A stretch of 64,000 nt of DNA, taken from the NCBI RefSeq assembly GCF_001610875.1, contig NZ_CP011272.1, positions 5,003,988 to 5,067,987 on the forward strand, read 5' to 3'. Made by a program: the position numbers and the translations under genes. Source of the stretch: Pirellula sp. SH-Sr6A. Its GTDB lineage: Bacteria > Planctomycetota > Planctomycetia > Pirellulales > Pirellulaceae. Every line of letters starts with the position of its first letter. Within the stretch, counting starts at the first letter, position 1. Under the pieces are notes generated by a model, which did no database searches, was not told where the DNA came from, and was given only the letters and a program-made list of their open reading frames with translations. Positions 36,121 to 44,567 of the stretch are shown here, piece by piece.

Positions 36121-37467
36121 CTACTTCAAGGGGAGGATTTCCACATTCTTGAATTGAACTTCATCCGAGTGCCCCGCGAATCCAACGTGACCACTGGTGC
36201 GGTCCTTGCCTGGGTGAGGGGTGTTGGCCATGAACTCGGAGACTTGGCTCAAATCCGTGTCCAAGATCGTCGTGCCGTTCAACTCGACCGTCACCTTGGA
36301 TCCCGCGACGCGAACCGTTTGGTGGTTCCACTGGCCGGTAGGTCGCAAGTAACCGCGTTTTGCCGCGACCATTCCATAGGCGCTTCCGTGGGCTTGGCGA
36401 GGATCGATTGACTTGTAGTTGGCGTGGCCATCATCGAGAACTTGCAATTCACACATGCCGATGTACGCGCCGTCCGCGTTGTTCTTGTACTTTTCAGCGC
36501 GCTCTTCCTTGGTCGGGTATCGCATGGCCAAACCGTTGTTTCCGGCGGGTGGCAGTTTGAAATCGACTCGGAAGACGTAATCGCTGTAGACCTTCTCCGA
36601 ATGGAGCACACCACCTTTGCCCTTCAAGCATTGGATCGCCCCATCGACGACCGTGTAATTGTCCTTCGCACCGGCCCATCCGGTAAGATCCTTGCCGTTG
36701 AACAAGCTCTCGAACTTGGCATTCTCCATCGCAGCCACTTCGTCCTGAACCAGAAGCTTGTTAGCCGCATCGGCGTCGTGAGTGGTGAGCTTCAGATTTC
36801 GGAAGCGAATCTCCGCGCCGTGGGTCTGAAGCTGAATCGGTCCCGACTTGGGCAAAGGCTCTCCCTTGGCAAAGTAGTTATGGAGCCGAGCATGTTGGAC
36901 TACGGTCTGATCGTTTAACCACACCGTGCATCGTTCACCGATGAGACGAATCTTCATCTTGTTCCACTGACCAGCAGGCTTGTCAGCGCGAACGACGGGA
37001 TCTTTGCCAGGCCATCCCGCAGGGTTATTCCACAATCCTCCGCTTCCTTTTTCGGCACCATGCACCTTGCTGGCTTCCGAGGTGGGGTCCCAAATCTGAA
37101 CTTGAGGAATCCCCCTCAAGTAAATGCCGGAATCGCAGTTGGCGACAATCTTGTACTCGAATTCGAAGTCGAAGTCTGCGTAGTCGTCGTTGGTCGTGAG
37201 GTATGCACCCTTTCCATCATTGACGATTTCGTTCCCATCGATTTTCCAGTGGGTATCGATCTCCTTGTTCCACTTCATCTTCTCCGCGTCGGGCTTGGTG
37301 GCGTATACCTTCGGATCGATCGTCGACCGGCCATGCCAATTGCTGAAGTCCTTTCCGTTGAAGAGCTGGACGTCTTCAGCCCAAGCCATCGAAGAGGAAA
37401 GCATTGCTGCGCCGGCAATCAGCGCACCCATTTTGCGGGCCATTCGATTTCTAAATCGTCTCATCAT
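36121..37467 (-). CDS. Secreted protein with two DUF1080 (3-keto-disaccharide hydrolase-like) domains
   Basis: 448 residues from the ATG at 37467. Signal peptide ends near SSSMAWAED. The first domain starts VQLFNGKDFSNWHG and the second FESLFNGKDLTGWAGAKDNY; both contain the family's concanavalin-like strands (SGIYLRGIPQVQIWD and NNGLAMRYPTKEE). DUF1080 members can hydrolyse 3-keto-glycosides. The start codon shares a base with the stop codon of the radical SAM gene (TAATG), so the two are translationally coupled. An upstream in-frame extension is not conserved-looking. Confidence 0.88.
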   Translation of the reverse strand: MMRRFRNRMARKMGALIAGAAMLSSSMAWAEDVQLFNGKDFSNWHGRSTIDPKVYATKPDAEKMKWNKEIDTHWKIDGNEIVNDGKGAYLTTNDDYADFDFEFEYKIVANCDSGIYLRGIPQVQIWDPTSEASKVHGAEKGSGGLWNNPAGWPGKDPVVRADKPAGQWNKMKIRLIGERCTVWLNDQTVVQHARLHNYFAKGEPLPKSGPIQLQTHGAEIRFRNLKLTTHDADAANKLLVQDEVAAMENAKFESLFNGKDLTGWAGAKDNYTVVDGAIQCLKGKGGVLHSEKVYSDYVFRVDFKLPPAGNNGLAMRYPTKEERAEKYKNNADGAYIGMCELQVLDDGHANYKSIDPRQAHGSAYGMVAAKRGYLRPTGQWNHQTVRVAGSKVTVELNGTTILDTDLSQVSEFMANTPHPGKDRTSGHVGFAGHSDEVQFKNVEILPLK

Positions 37468-38810
37468 TATTCGTGGGTAGGGGTTGGGGTGGGGTGAGAA
37501 AGGGAATAATCGGCAGGCGCACTGGACGACAAGCGCGTTTCGCTCGAACAACTCGAGCTGGAGGCGGGATCGCATCCGCACGAGTCGGGATCGACCCAAT
37601 CGGACGGATGGAAGTTCTTGGAGTACACTCCATAATCGTGAAAGGCGAACCATTTTGCCAGTCGATAAGCCCAGGATCGCTCAGGAATTTCCATTCCCGG
37701 AACGTATTGGCTCCGCCTAGGAGTGATTTTAGCAATTTCCTCGAGCGCTGTTTGCCTTTGCGTGGTGTCTTTTGCGCCATGTTTTTCCACGAGGGACAAA
37801 AGCAAGTCCGGGCGTTCCAAAACCACGCAACCTCGCGTGTTCTGGGCCACCGTCTCCCGGAAATCCCTCAAAAACTCGCTCTTCTGGAAGACCTCTCGCA
37901 GCGGCCGCTCATCGTGGATCGACTCGGTCGCCAACTGGATGATCGGGCATGGCTCAATCGAACCGCTCGGTCCGATATGGTGTGTGAACCCCGTCACGGC
38001 CGGGCAAAGCGCTCGCCCTTCTCCATCGTGATACGCATCGATGACGATGATCGGCTTGCGAACGCGTGTCGAAACCACAAACTCACGAACCCGTCGCAGC
38101 CCTTCTGTGTCGAGCGCTAGTTCGGGAGAACTCTCCGGCCCCACCACGCGATAGACGTGAAACCAACAGTACATCACTCCCATTTCAATCAAACGATCGA
38201 CCCATCGATCGTTCAGCAAATCATCGATGTTGGTTTTGCACACACTGGTGCACACACCTGTCATAACTTTGTTGTTCAAGCAATTCTGCAGGCCCTCCAT
38301 CGTCTTGCTATAAACCCCCGACCTGCCTCGGCGCTGATCGCTGACAATCTCCGACCCTTCCACGGAAATCAAGGGAGTGACATTGCCTAGCTCCCGAAGC
38401 CGCTTGGCGACCTCATCGGTGATGAAGTGGCCGTTGGTGAAGACTTGGAAATACGCGTCGGGATGGGCCGCAAAAATATCGAGCAGTTCTTTGTGGAGAA
38501 AAGGCTCTCCTCCGAGAATCCCGAAGAAGGCATTCCCCATCGCCTTGGCTTCGTTCAAGGTCCGGTTCATGGCGTCCAATTCAATCTTCGTCTGCTTTCC
38601 CGCCACATCGACCCAACAACCTTGGCAACGAAGATTGCAGGTGTTGATGATGGACAAATACAGAAACGGTGGAAAAAACTCACCCCGTTTCAGTCGCCGT
38701 TTGTGCTTCACTACACTCCACAAACCGCGCCAGCCAGCAAGATAAGCAAGCTTCCAAAGGAGTCGCTTGTCGGTTTCAAGCAGCATTCTCTTGGCGAGTC
38801 GAAGATACAT
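37467..38810 (-). CDS. Radical SAM protein with Cys/Ser-rich C-terminal tail
   Basis: 447 residues. The cluster motif CNLRCQGC (Cys58, Cys62, Cys65) is followed by GILGGEPFLHKELLDIF and a VFTNGHFIT strand, so it is a radical SAM enzyme. A later segment with IGPSGSIEPCPIIQLATESI and several cysteines resembles a SPASM/twitch-type auxiliary site. The last 60 residues are unusual: DSCGCDPASSSSCSS followed by a Pro/Thr end. Substrate unknown. Coupled by TAATG to the DUF1080 gene; it heads a four-gene minus-strand run. Confidence 0.85.
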   Translation of the reverse strand: MYLRLAKRMLLETDKRLLWKLAYLAGWRGLWSVVKHKRRLKRGEFFPPFLYLSIINTCNLRCQGCWVDVAGKQTKIELDAMNRTLNEAKAMGNAFFGILGGEPFLHKELLDIFAAHPDAYFQVFTNGHFITDEVAKRLRELGNVTPLISVEGSEIVSDQRRGRSGVYSKTMEGLQNCLNNKVMTGVCTSVCKTNIDDLLNDRWVDRLIEMGVMYCWFHVYRVVGPESSPELALDTEGLRRVREFVVSTRVRKPIIVIDAYHDGEGRALCPAVTGFTHHIGPSGSIEPCPIIQLATESIHDERPLREVFQKSEFLRDFRETVAQNTRGCVVLERPDLLLSLVEKHGAKDTTQRQTALEEIAKITPRRSQYVPGMEIPERSWAYRLAKWFAFHDYGVYSKNFHPSDWVDPDSCGCDPASSSSCSSETRLSSSAPADYSLSHPTPTPTHE

Positions 38811-39045
38811 GGGTCAGCCAAAGCGAGGGAAATCGAACAGGGCACGCAACGAAAAAGCCGCGGGCAACCCCGACAGTTTAACAGGAATCCCTCTCACTGA
38901 AAAACAAGTTTGCTCGCCCCAGACCGCTTCTCGATCGATCGCATCGGACTACCATGTTGGAGTGGGATCGCTCCCGCCATCTCCTCTCGTTTGACTCGGC
39001 CCCCTCGCCGACCTTCGTGTTTTGCCTTTCTGGATAGGTTTCTCT

Positions 39046-40674
39046 ATGTCTCGCTTCGGCACTCTATTCTCCCCTTGGGGACTCTTCGCCCTCCTTCTCC
39101 TTCTCAATACCGTCCTCGCACCAACCCAAGCGACCGCGCAAGGCTCCGGCCAAGAAAAAGACACGAAAGAGGATGCGAGAGCGGCAGAAGACTCCTCCGA
39201 GTCCAAAGACGATGCCAAGGAAAAGGAAAAGAAAGATTCCGGCGACAAGACGGTTGTCACGGAAGGGCAAGTCGAAATCGATGGAAAAGTAGTTCCCTAT
39301 CAAGCCATCACCGGCAAATTGGTCTTGAAAGAGGATGGGAAGAAAAACAAGGCGGAGATGTTCTTCGTCGCCTACACGCGCACCGACATTCCGCACAAGG
39401 AAAAACGCCCTGTCACCTTCTGCTTCAACGGCGGCCCCGGAAGCAGCAGCGTGTGGCTTCACCTGGGGATGCTGGGGCCTAAACGGATCGTCTTTCCCGA
39501 CGACGCGACTCCGATCCGTCCTCCCTATGGCCTGGTATCGAACACCTACAGCCTTCTCGACACAACGGACTTGGTGTTCATCGATCCGGTCAGCACGGGT
39601 TACTCGCGTCCCGCCGATGGCGAATCCAAAGAGCAATTCCATGGTTACGAAGAAGACCTTCGCAGCGTCGGGCAATTCATCTACGACTGGACCTCGAAAT
39701 ACGAACGATGGCTCAGCCCCAAGTATCTACTGGGTGAAAGCTATGGCGGTATCCGAGCCGCTGGATTGGCTGGCTATCTGCAGGACCGCTATTACATGGA
39801 ACTTAACGGGATCGTGATCGTTTCAGGGGTGATCAATTTCCAAACGCTCCGATTTGGCGGGAGCAACGATCTCCCCTACATCGCCTTCCTGCCCTCCTAT
39901 GCGGCGACCGCGTGGTACCACAAACGACTCGCTCCGGAATTGCAATCTCAACCGGTCGGCGACGTGGTCGCTCAAGCTGAGAAGTTCGCATCGGGGCCCT
40001 ATGCGAGCGCCCTGCTGAATGGCACCCGATTAAGCGAAGAGGAAATCGAATCGATCGCCCAGCAAACCTCTCGTTTAACCGGTCTTGCACCGAAGTTCAT
40101 CCAGCGATCCAACCTTCGAATTGACATGGACCGATTCGCCAAGGAACTGCTTCGCGAGGAAGGACGAACGGTCGGGAGATTCGATAGTCGCTACAAAGGG
40201 ATCGATCGCGACAACGCAGGGGAGTCCTACGAATACGATGCGAGCGGTGCCGCGATCTTCGGTCCTTTTACCGCGACTTTTAACGATTATGTTCGCACAG
40301 AACTACGCTATACCGAAGATCGCGTCTACGAGATCTTGACCGGGAACGTCCAACCCTGGAGCTATCGCCGATTCGAAGGCCGATACGTGGACGGTACCGA
40401 TACGCTCCGAAAGGCCATGACCTCCAACCCGTACTTGAAACTCTTCTTGGCCTGCGGCTACACGGATCTCGCGACACCCCACTTTGCCATGATGAACACC
40501 GTCGATCACTTGATGCTCGATCGATCCCTGCGTCCTAATATTTCGGCCAAGTTCTACGAGGGAGGACACATGATGTATATTTACGAACCCTCTCTACAAA
40601 AACTTCGTCGCGATCTGCTCGAGTTCTATCAAGGCAATCAGCCGATCAATCAAGACAATCAACCGATCAAATAG
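39046..40674 (+). CDS. Peptidase S10 (serine carboxypeptidase-like) secreted protein
   Basis: 542 residues from the ATG at 39046. Signal peptide to about residue 32, then a highly charged stretch (residues about 35-70, mostly D/E/K). The catalytic domain has FCFNGGPGSSSVWLHLG (oxyanion region), GESYGG with nucleophile Ser232, a C-terminal CGYTDLATP (Asp) and YEGGHMMYIYEPS (His). Members release C-terminal residues from peptides. It is a single gene, with 235 bases upstream in which no signal was identified. Confidence 0.9.
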   Translation: MSRFGTLFSPWGLFALLLLLNTVLAPTQATAQGSGQEKDTKEDARAAEDSSESKDDAKEKEKKDSGDKTVVTEGQVEIDGKVVPYQAITGKLVLKEDGKKNKAEMFFVAYTRTDIPHKEKRPVTFCFNGGPGSSSVWLHLGMLGPKRIVFPDDATPIRPPYGLVSNTYSLLDTTDLVFIDPVSTGYSRPADGESKEQFHGYEEDLRSVGQFIYDWTSKYERWLSPKYLLGESYGGIRAAGLAGYLQDRYYMELNGIVIVSGVINFQTLRFGGSNDLPYIAFLPSYAATAWYHKRLAPELQSQPVGDVVAQAEKFASGPYASALLNGTRLSEEEIESIAQQTSRLTGLAPKFIQRSNLRIDMDRFAKELLREEGRTVGRFDSRYKGIDRDNAGESYEYDASGAAIFGPFTATFNDYVRTELRYTEDRVYEILTGNVQPWSYRRFEGRYVDGTDTLRKAMTSNPYLKLFLACGYTDLATPHFAMMNTVDHLMLDRSLRPNISAKFYEGGHMMYIYEPSLQKLRRDLLEFYQGNQPINQDNQPIK

Positions 40675-40714
40675 TGTACTGCGTGTTGGGAATTTACTCG
40701 CAAGGGTTATAAGG

Positions 40715-42712
40715 ATGCTGCATTCGATGTTTCATCTCCGAATGAACTGGATAGCTATTTGTATCGCGATCGCTTGGGTGCATCCTAGCGCCATAAGCTA
40801 TGCGCAGCTCGCATCCCAATTCGACCCGCTGATTCGCAATCACCAGGGAGAAGTTGCCGTCGCGATCAAAAACCTGGATACCGGCGAGCTCTACCAACAT
40901 AACGAAACGACTGTCATGCCCACGGCGAGCTTGATCAAGTTTCCTGTACTGGTGGAGTTATACCGCCAAGTCGATGCAGGTAATCTGCGATTGGATCGTT
41001 TGGTCACCCTCCAAGATTCCGACAAGGTTCCCGGTTCTGGCATCTTGACCGATCATTTTCAATCGGGCTCTCAAATCCCGCTGGAAACGATCGCGCGCCT
41101 CATGATCCGCTATTCCGATAATACCGCGACCAACTTGGTCCTCGATCAAATCGGAATGGAGAACACGTCAAAGACCATGCTCCAGTTGGGATTCCGCGAA
41201 ACCCGCCTTCATTCCAAAGTCTTTCGTCGCGACACATCTGTCGCACCCGAGCGAAGCCAGAAGTACGGTCTCGGCAGTACCACCGCCGCCGAAATGCTCG
41301 GTTTGCTCGAGCTTCTGCATGCGAAAATGCTCGTCTCCGAAAAAGCGTCGGAGCAAATGCTCACCCATCTCGCCAGCTGCGAGGATGATTCGAAACTGGT
41401 TCGCGATTTGCCCAAAGCCGTAAAGTCCTTCCACAAAACCGGCTCCGTCAACGACGTCCGGACCGATGCAGGATTGTTTCAGACCCCGAAAGGAACCCTC
41501 GCGATTGTTGTTCTGACGGCCAAGAATCAGGACACTAGTTGGGGCAATGCAAACGCGGCCGAACTGCTCTGCGCGAAGATAGGCTCCACCGCGTATGAAT
41601 GGTTCAATCCACCCGGGACCTCGACTGCGGTCAAACCTGAGGTCGTCAAGATCGGCGCGAGCGGCGACACCGTCAAAGCCTTGCAGCGCGCACTGAACGA
41701 GAAACTCAGCCCCTCCCCCGATCTGACGGTGGATGGCGATTTCGGCGGTATGACCGAATCCGCTGTCAAACGCTTTCAAACCGCCAACCAACTCCCCGAG
41801 ACGGGACTGGTCGATGCCAATACTTGGGAGAAACTAGGACCGATCCAGATCGCATCTTCCGATCCGGAACCCGTTCGGCCCTTGCCGGAGAAACGGGCGG
41901 CGGACACGCTCGACGGAGCTCCTTTCGTATCGTGCAAAGCGTGGGTCGCTGTCGATACGAAAACAGGGAAGATCATCGACGGAAGCCAGCATGATACCCC
42001 CTTGGACTTCGCCAGCACGACCAAGATGATGACCGCGTGGCTCATCGCCAAAGAGGCAGAAAAGAACCCCGCGATCTTGGACGAAGTGATGACCTATTCG
42101 GAACGAGCCGATGGAACCATAGGCTCGACCTCCGATGTGCGATCTGGGGAATCCCTGAAGGTACGCGAAGCCCTGTACGGCCTGATGCTTCCCTCGGGCA
42201 ACGATGCATCGGTTGCGTTTGCGGAGCATTTTGGCGAGCGTCTCAAACCTGCAGATTGGGACGAGTCTCGCGACCCGCTCGACATGTTTGTCGCCGCGAT
42301 GAACCACGAAGCGCAAACCCTCGGGATGAAGAAGACCACTTTCAAAAACCCACACGGCTTGACACACCCGGACCACAAGAGCACCTGTGCGGAACTGGCT
42401 ACGCTCGCCAGCAAAGTGATTGCGTCGGATATTCTCAGCGGAATCATCTCGTGCCGCGAGTATCGCTGCACCCTATCGAGCACCGTAGGCTACCAGCGCG
42501 AAGTCCTATGGAGAAACACCAACCAACTCCTCGACATCGACGGGTATCTCGGGGTGAAGACCGGAACGACCGACGCTGCCGGGGCATGCTTGGTTTCATG
42601 CAGCGAGCGAGAGGGCGAACGCATTCTCATCGTCGTGCTGGGTGCGTCGGGATCGGCAGCACGGTATGCCGATTCGCGGAATCTACATCGATGGGCTTGG
42701 AAAAACCGCTAG
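40715..42712 (+). CDS. Fusion: class A beta-lactamase-like domain - peptidoglycan-binding domain - D-Ala-D-Ala carboxypeptidase (S11)
   Basis: 665 residues with a signal peptide to about residue 30. Domain 1 (35-295): SxxK at Ser72-Lys75 (ASLIKF), SDN at 134-136 and KTG at 241-243, as in class A beta-lactamases. Domain 2 (about 310-375): peptidoglycan-binding repeat (LQRALNEK, then VDGDFGGMTESAVKRFQTAN). Domain 3 (405-665): SxxK at Ser434-Lys437 (ASTTKM), SGN at 494-496 and KTG at 615-617, as in S11 D-alanyl-D-alanine carboxypeptidases. Both serine sites look intact. A role in trimming peptidoglycan, with possible beta-lactam hydrolysis, is inferred. Confidence 0.9.
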   Translation: MLHSMFHLRMNWIAICIAIAWVHPSAISYAQLASQFDPLIRNHQGEVAVAIKNLDTGELYQHNETTVMPTASLIKFPVLVELYRQVDAGNLRLDRLVTLQDSDKVPGSGILTDHFQSGSQIPLETIARLMIRYSDNTATNLVLDQIGMENTSKTMLQLGFRETRLHSKVFRRDTSVAPERSQKYGLGSTTAAEMLGLLELLHAKMLVSEKASEQMLTHLASCEDDSKLVRDLPKAVKSFHKTGSVNDVRTDAGLFQTPKGTLAIVVLTAKNQDTSWGNANAAELLCAKIGSTAYEWFNPPGTSTAVKPEVVKIGASGDTVKALQRALNEKLSPSPDLTVDGDFGGMTESAVKRFQTANQLPETGLVDANTWEKLGPIQIASSDPEPVRPLPEKRAADTLDGAPFVSCKAWVAVDTKTGKIIDGSQHDTPLDFASTTKMMTAWLIAKEAEKNPAILDEVMTYSERADGTIGSTSDVRSGESLKVREALYGLMLPSGNDASVAFAEHFGERLKPADWDESRDPLDMFVAAMNHEAQTLGMKKTTFKNPHGLTHPDHKSTCAELATLASKVIASDILSGIISCREYRCTLSSTVGYQREVLWRNTNQLLDIDGYLGVKTGTTDAAGACLVSCSEREGERILIVVLGASGSAARYADSRNLHRWAWKNR

Positions 42713-43002
42713 GTAGGCTTGCGCCTCTTCGATTTTGGCTCCTCGGTATCTTCAGGATCCTCCCAAGCTTCGGTGACAGCGGTGCCGCTCCGCGCGACAC
42801 TCTTGAGCTGCTCGATTTTCTTTTTGGTGGAATGGAGTTTCGATTGGCAGTGGGCGATGAGAGTCGCCGCTTTGGCATATTCCGCGAGCGATTGCTCCAA
42901 GCCTAGCGAATTTCCTTCCAGCTTTCGTACCGACTGCTCCAACGAGGCAATCGCATCTTCAAAGCTCAGTTCGGACAAATCTTGTGCACTGGATGGGCTC
43001 AT
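42709..43002 (-). CDS. xseB: Exodeoxyribonuclease VII small subunit
   Basis: 97 residues. The family helix pair is clear: LSFEDAIASLEQSVRKLEGN, then LGLEQSLAEYAKAATLIAHC and a Lys-rich end. The acidic/basic tail after residue 75 is longer than in E. coli. Its last four bases overlap the end of the convergent fusion gene. xseA is not in the window. Confidence 0.92.
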   Translation of the reverse strand: MSPSSAQDLSELSFEDAIASLEQSVRKLEGNSLGLEQSLAEYAKAATLIAHCQSKLHSTKKKIEQLKSVARSGTAVTEAWEDPEDTEEPKSKRRKPT

Positions 43003-43168
43003 GGGTTAATCAGTTCCAATCGCGCGGTCGGAATAATCGGTAAAGCTTGCCACGGATTCTCGGTCCCACTTCACCAACTCGCGATGAATTGGCTTGCATC
43101 GCTCAGAAGTAACCTATCGTTCCCATAGGAAAATTCTAGACCCGCTGGATTCCTTTTGAATTGATAAC

Positions 43169-44548
43169 ATGTCAAGCAGTCGGCGTAGATCCCAAAAGCT
43201 TCAAAGAAAACTCAAACCGGTAATGCCGGTTCGTGGCGAAGCTGTGCGGACTTTGACCAGCTACGAAAATCCGGTCATCGATTCGCCAGCCCCTGACTCG
43301 CCCATTCCAGATCCCCCTGCCCCCATCGAACCGACTGTTTTCCAGTTGGAGCAGTCCGTGGAACGAATCCAGGCCCTGGCAGACGCGATCTCGGTCCATT
43401 CCGAAGAGGCCCCTGGGCCCGAAGAGGCCACCGAGCTCGAAGAGACCGATGCTCCCCCAGAGGCCGAAGTGGTTATCTCCGATCTTCTCATTCTTCGCAT
43501 CGATGAGAAGCTAGCCGAAATCGTTCGCAAGGCCGGCGAACTAGAACGCGAACGCATCGACATCGAGCGTATGCAAAAACAATTGCAGCATGCGATCGAC
43601 ACGGCCGAGGCAAAGCTCGCGCAATCGCCTGCACTCCATCGCGAGGTGGAATTCGAGTCGATGGACCAATTGATCCAATCGCTGAAGCTCGAAAACGCGA
43701 GACTGAACAATCTGCTGGCCAACGCCCGCACCGAATACCAAGCATTGCTCGACTTTATTGAGAAAGACGATATCGCCGAGCTCACCAACTCCATTCGCAA
43801 TGATGCGATGGAGCGGGAGCGCGAGCTGCGTTTGGAAGTGGACAGATTGCAGGAGCAAGTCGCTTTGCTGCAGAACGAAGTCGGTCCCAGCATCGGGAGC
43901 GATTACGAAAGTGAACTGCAGGAGCAGTTGGCGGAAGTACGAAGCCAGTTGATCGAAGCTCGTCACGAAAGCGTCGAGTTGCGACTTCAGTGCAACGACT
44001 TGAGCACCCGACTCGCTCAATTCCAATCGCCAAAAAGTCTCTCGACAGAGGCTTGGAGCTGGGAAGAGAGAAAACAGGCTTGGTTGCGCCAATTGGAAGA
44101 GGAGTCGAACGAAGGCACTGCGGATGCAAAGAAAACGCTGGAAATCCAAGAAATCCTGGAACGTACCACCCATGAAGTCGAGCGACGAGACCGTGAAATC
44201 GCCGACCTGAAAAGTCTGCTAGAACAGCAAGCGGTTGCGTCGAATGGAATGGCGGTCGGAGCGGCTGCTGTTGCCCAGATCATCGAAGCCGATGAGCTGA
44301 TCGTCGAAGAACGACAGCGGCTCAAACAACTCCAGGAAGAGTGGGAGCAGAAGCAGCGTCAAGGAGAAATCGAAATGTCGCTCGAGCGCGCAAAACTGGC
44401 GCGCGAACGACTGGAGCTGCAGGAGAAACTGCGAAGCCTGGAAGCCATGCAGCCCATGCAAAGCACTCCAGAAAACGGGGAAGAGTCCATTCCAAATCGG
44501 CGTCCCCGAGGCAACTGGCTCTCTCGATTAGGTCTCCGCGACGAATAA
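43169..44548 (+). CDS. Long coiled-coil protein of unknown function
   Basis: 459 residues, not recognised as any named family. The first 70 residues are basic then Pro/Ala-rich (DSPAPDSPIPDPPAPIEP). From about residue 110 to 435 the sequence is almost continuous heptad-type coiled coil rich in E, L, Q and R, for example RERIDIERMQKQLQHAIDTA and LRLEVDRLQEQVALLQNE. It ends with a basic patch, NRRPRGNWLSRLGLRDE. No signal peptide. It is likely a structural or scaffold protein. Confidence 0.7.
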   Translation: MSSSRRRSQKLQRKLKPVMPVRGEAVRTLTSYENPVIDSPAPDSPIPDPPAPIEPTVFQLEQSVERIQALADAISVHSEEAPGPEEATELEETDAPPEAEVVISDLLILRIDEKLAEIVRKAGELERERIDIERMQKQLQHAIDTAEAKLAQSPALHREVEFESMDQLIQSLKLENARLNNLLANARTEYQALLDFIEKDDIAELTNSIRNDAMERERELRLEVDRLQEQVALLQNEVGPSIGSDYESELQEQLAEVRSQLIEARHESVELRLQCNDLSTRLAQFQSPKSLSTEAWSWEERKQAWLRQLEEESNEGTADAKKTLEIQEILERTTHEVERRDREIADLKSLLEQQAVASNGMAVGAAAVAQIIEADELIVEERQRLKQLQEEWEQKQRQGEIEMSLERAKLARERLELQEKLRSLEAMQPMQSTPENGEESIPNRRPRGNWLSRLGLRDE

Positions 44549-44567
44549 ACAGGCCGATGGCTCCAGC

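Noticed and set aside
35296-36411. A 371-codon open frame on the plus strand across the SUMF1-like and DUF1080 genes.
   Set aside because: It crosses two well-supported genes and their spacer and has no protein-like features.
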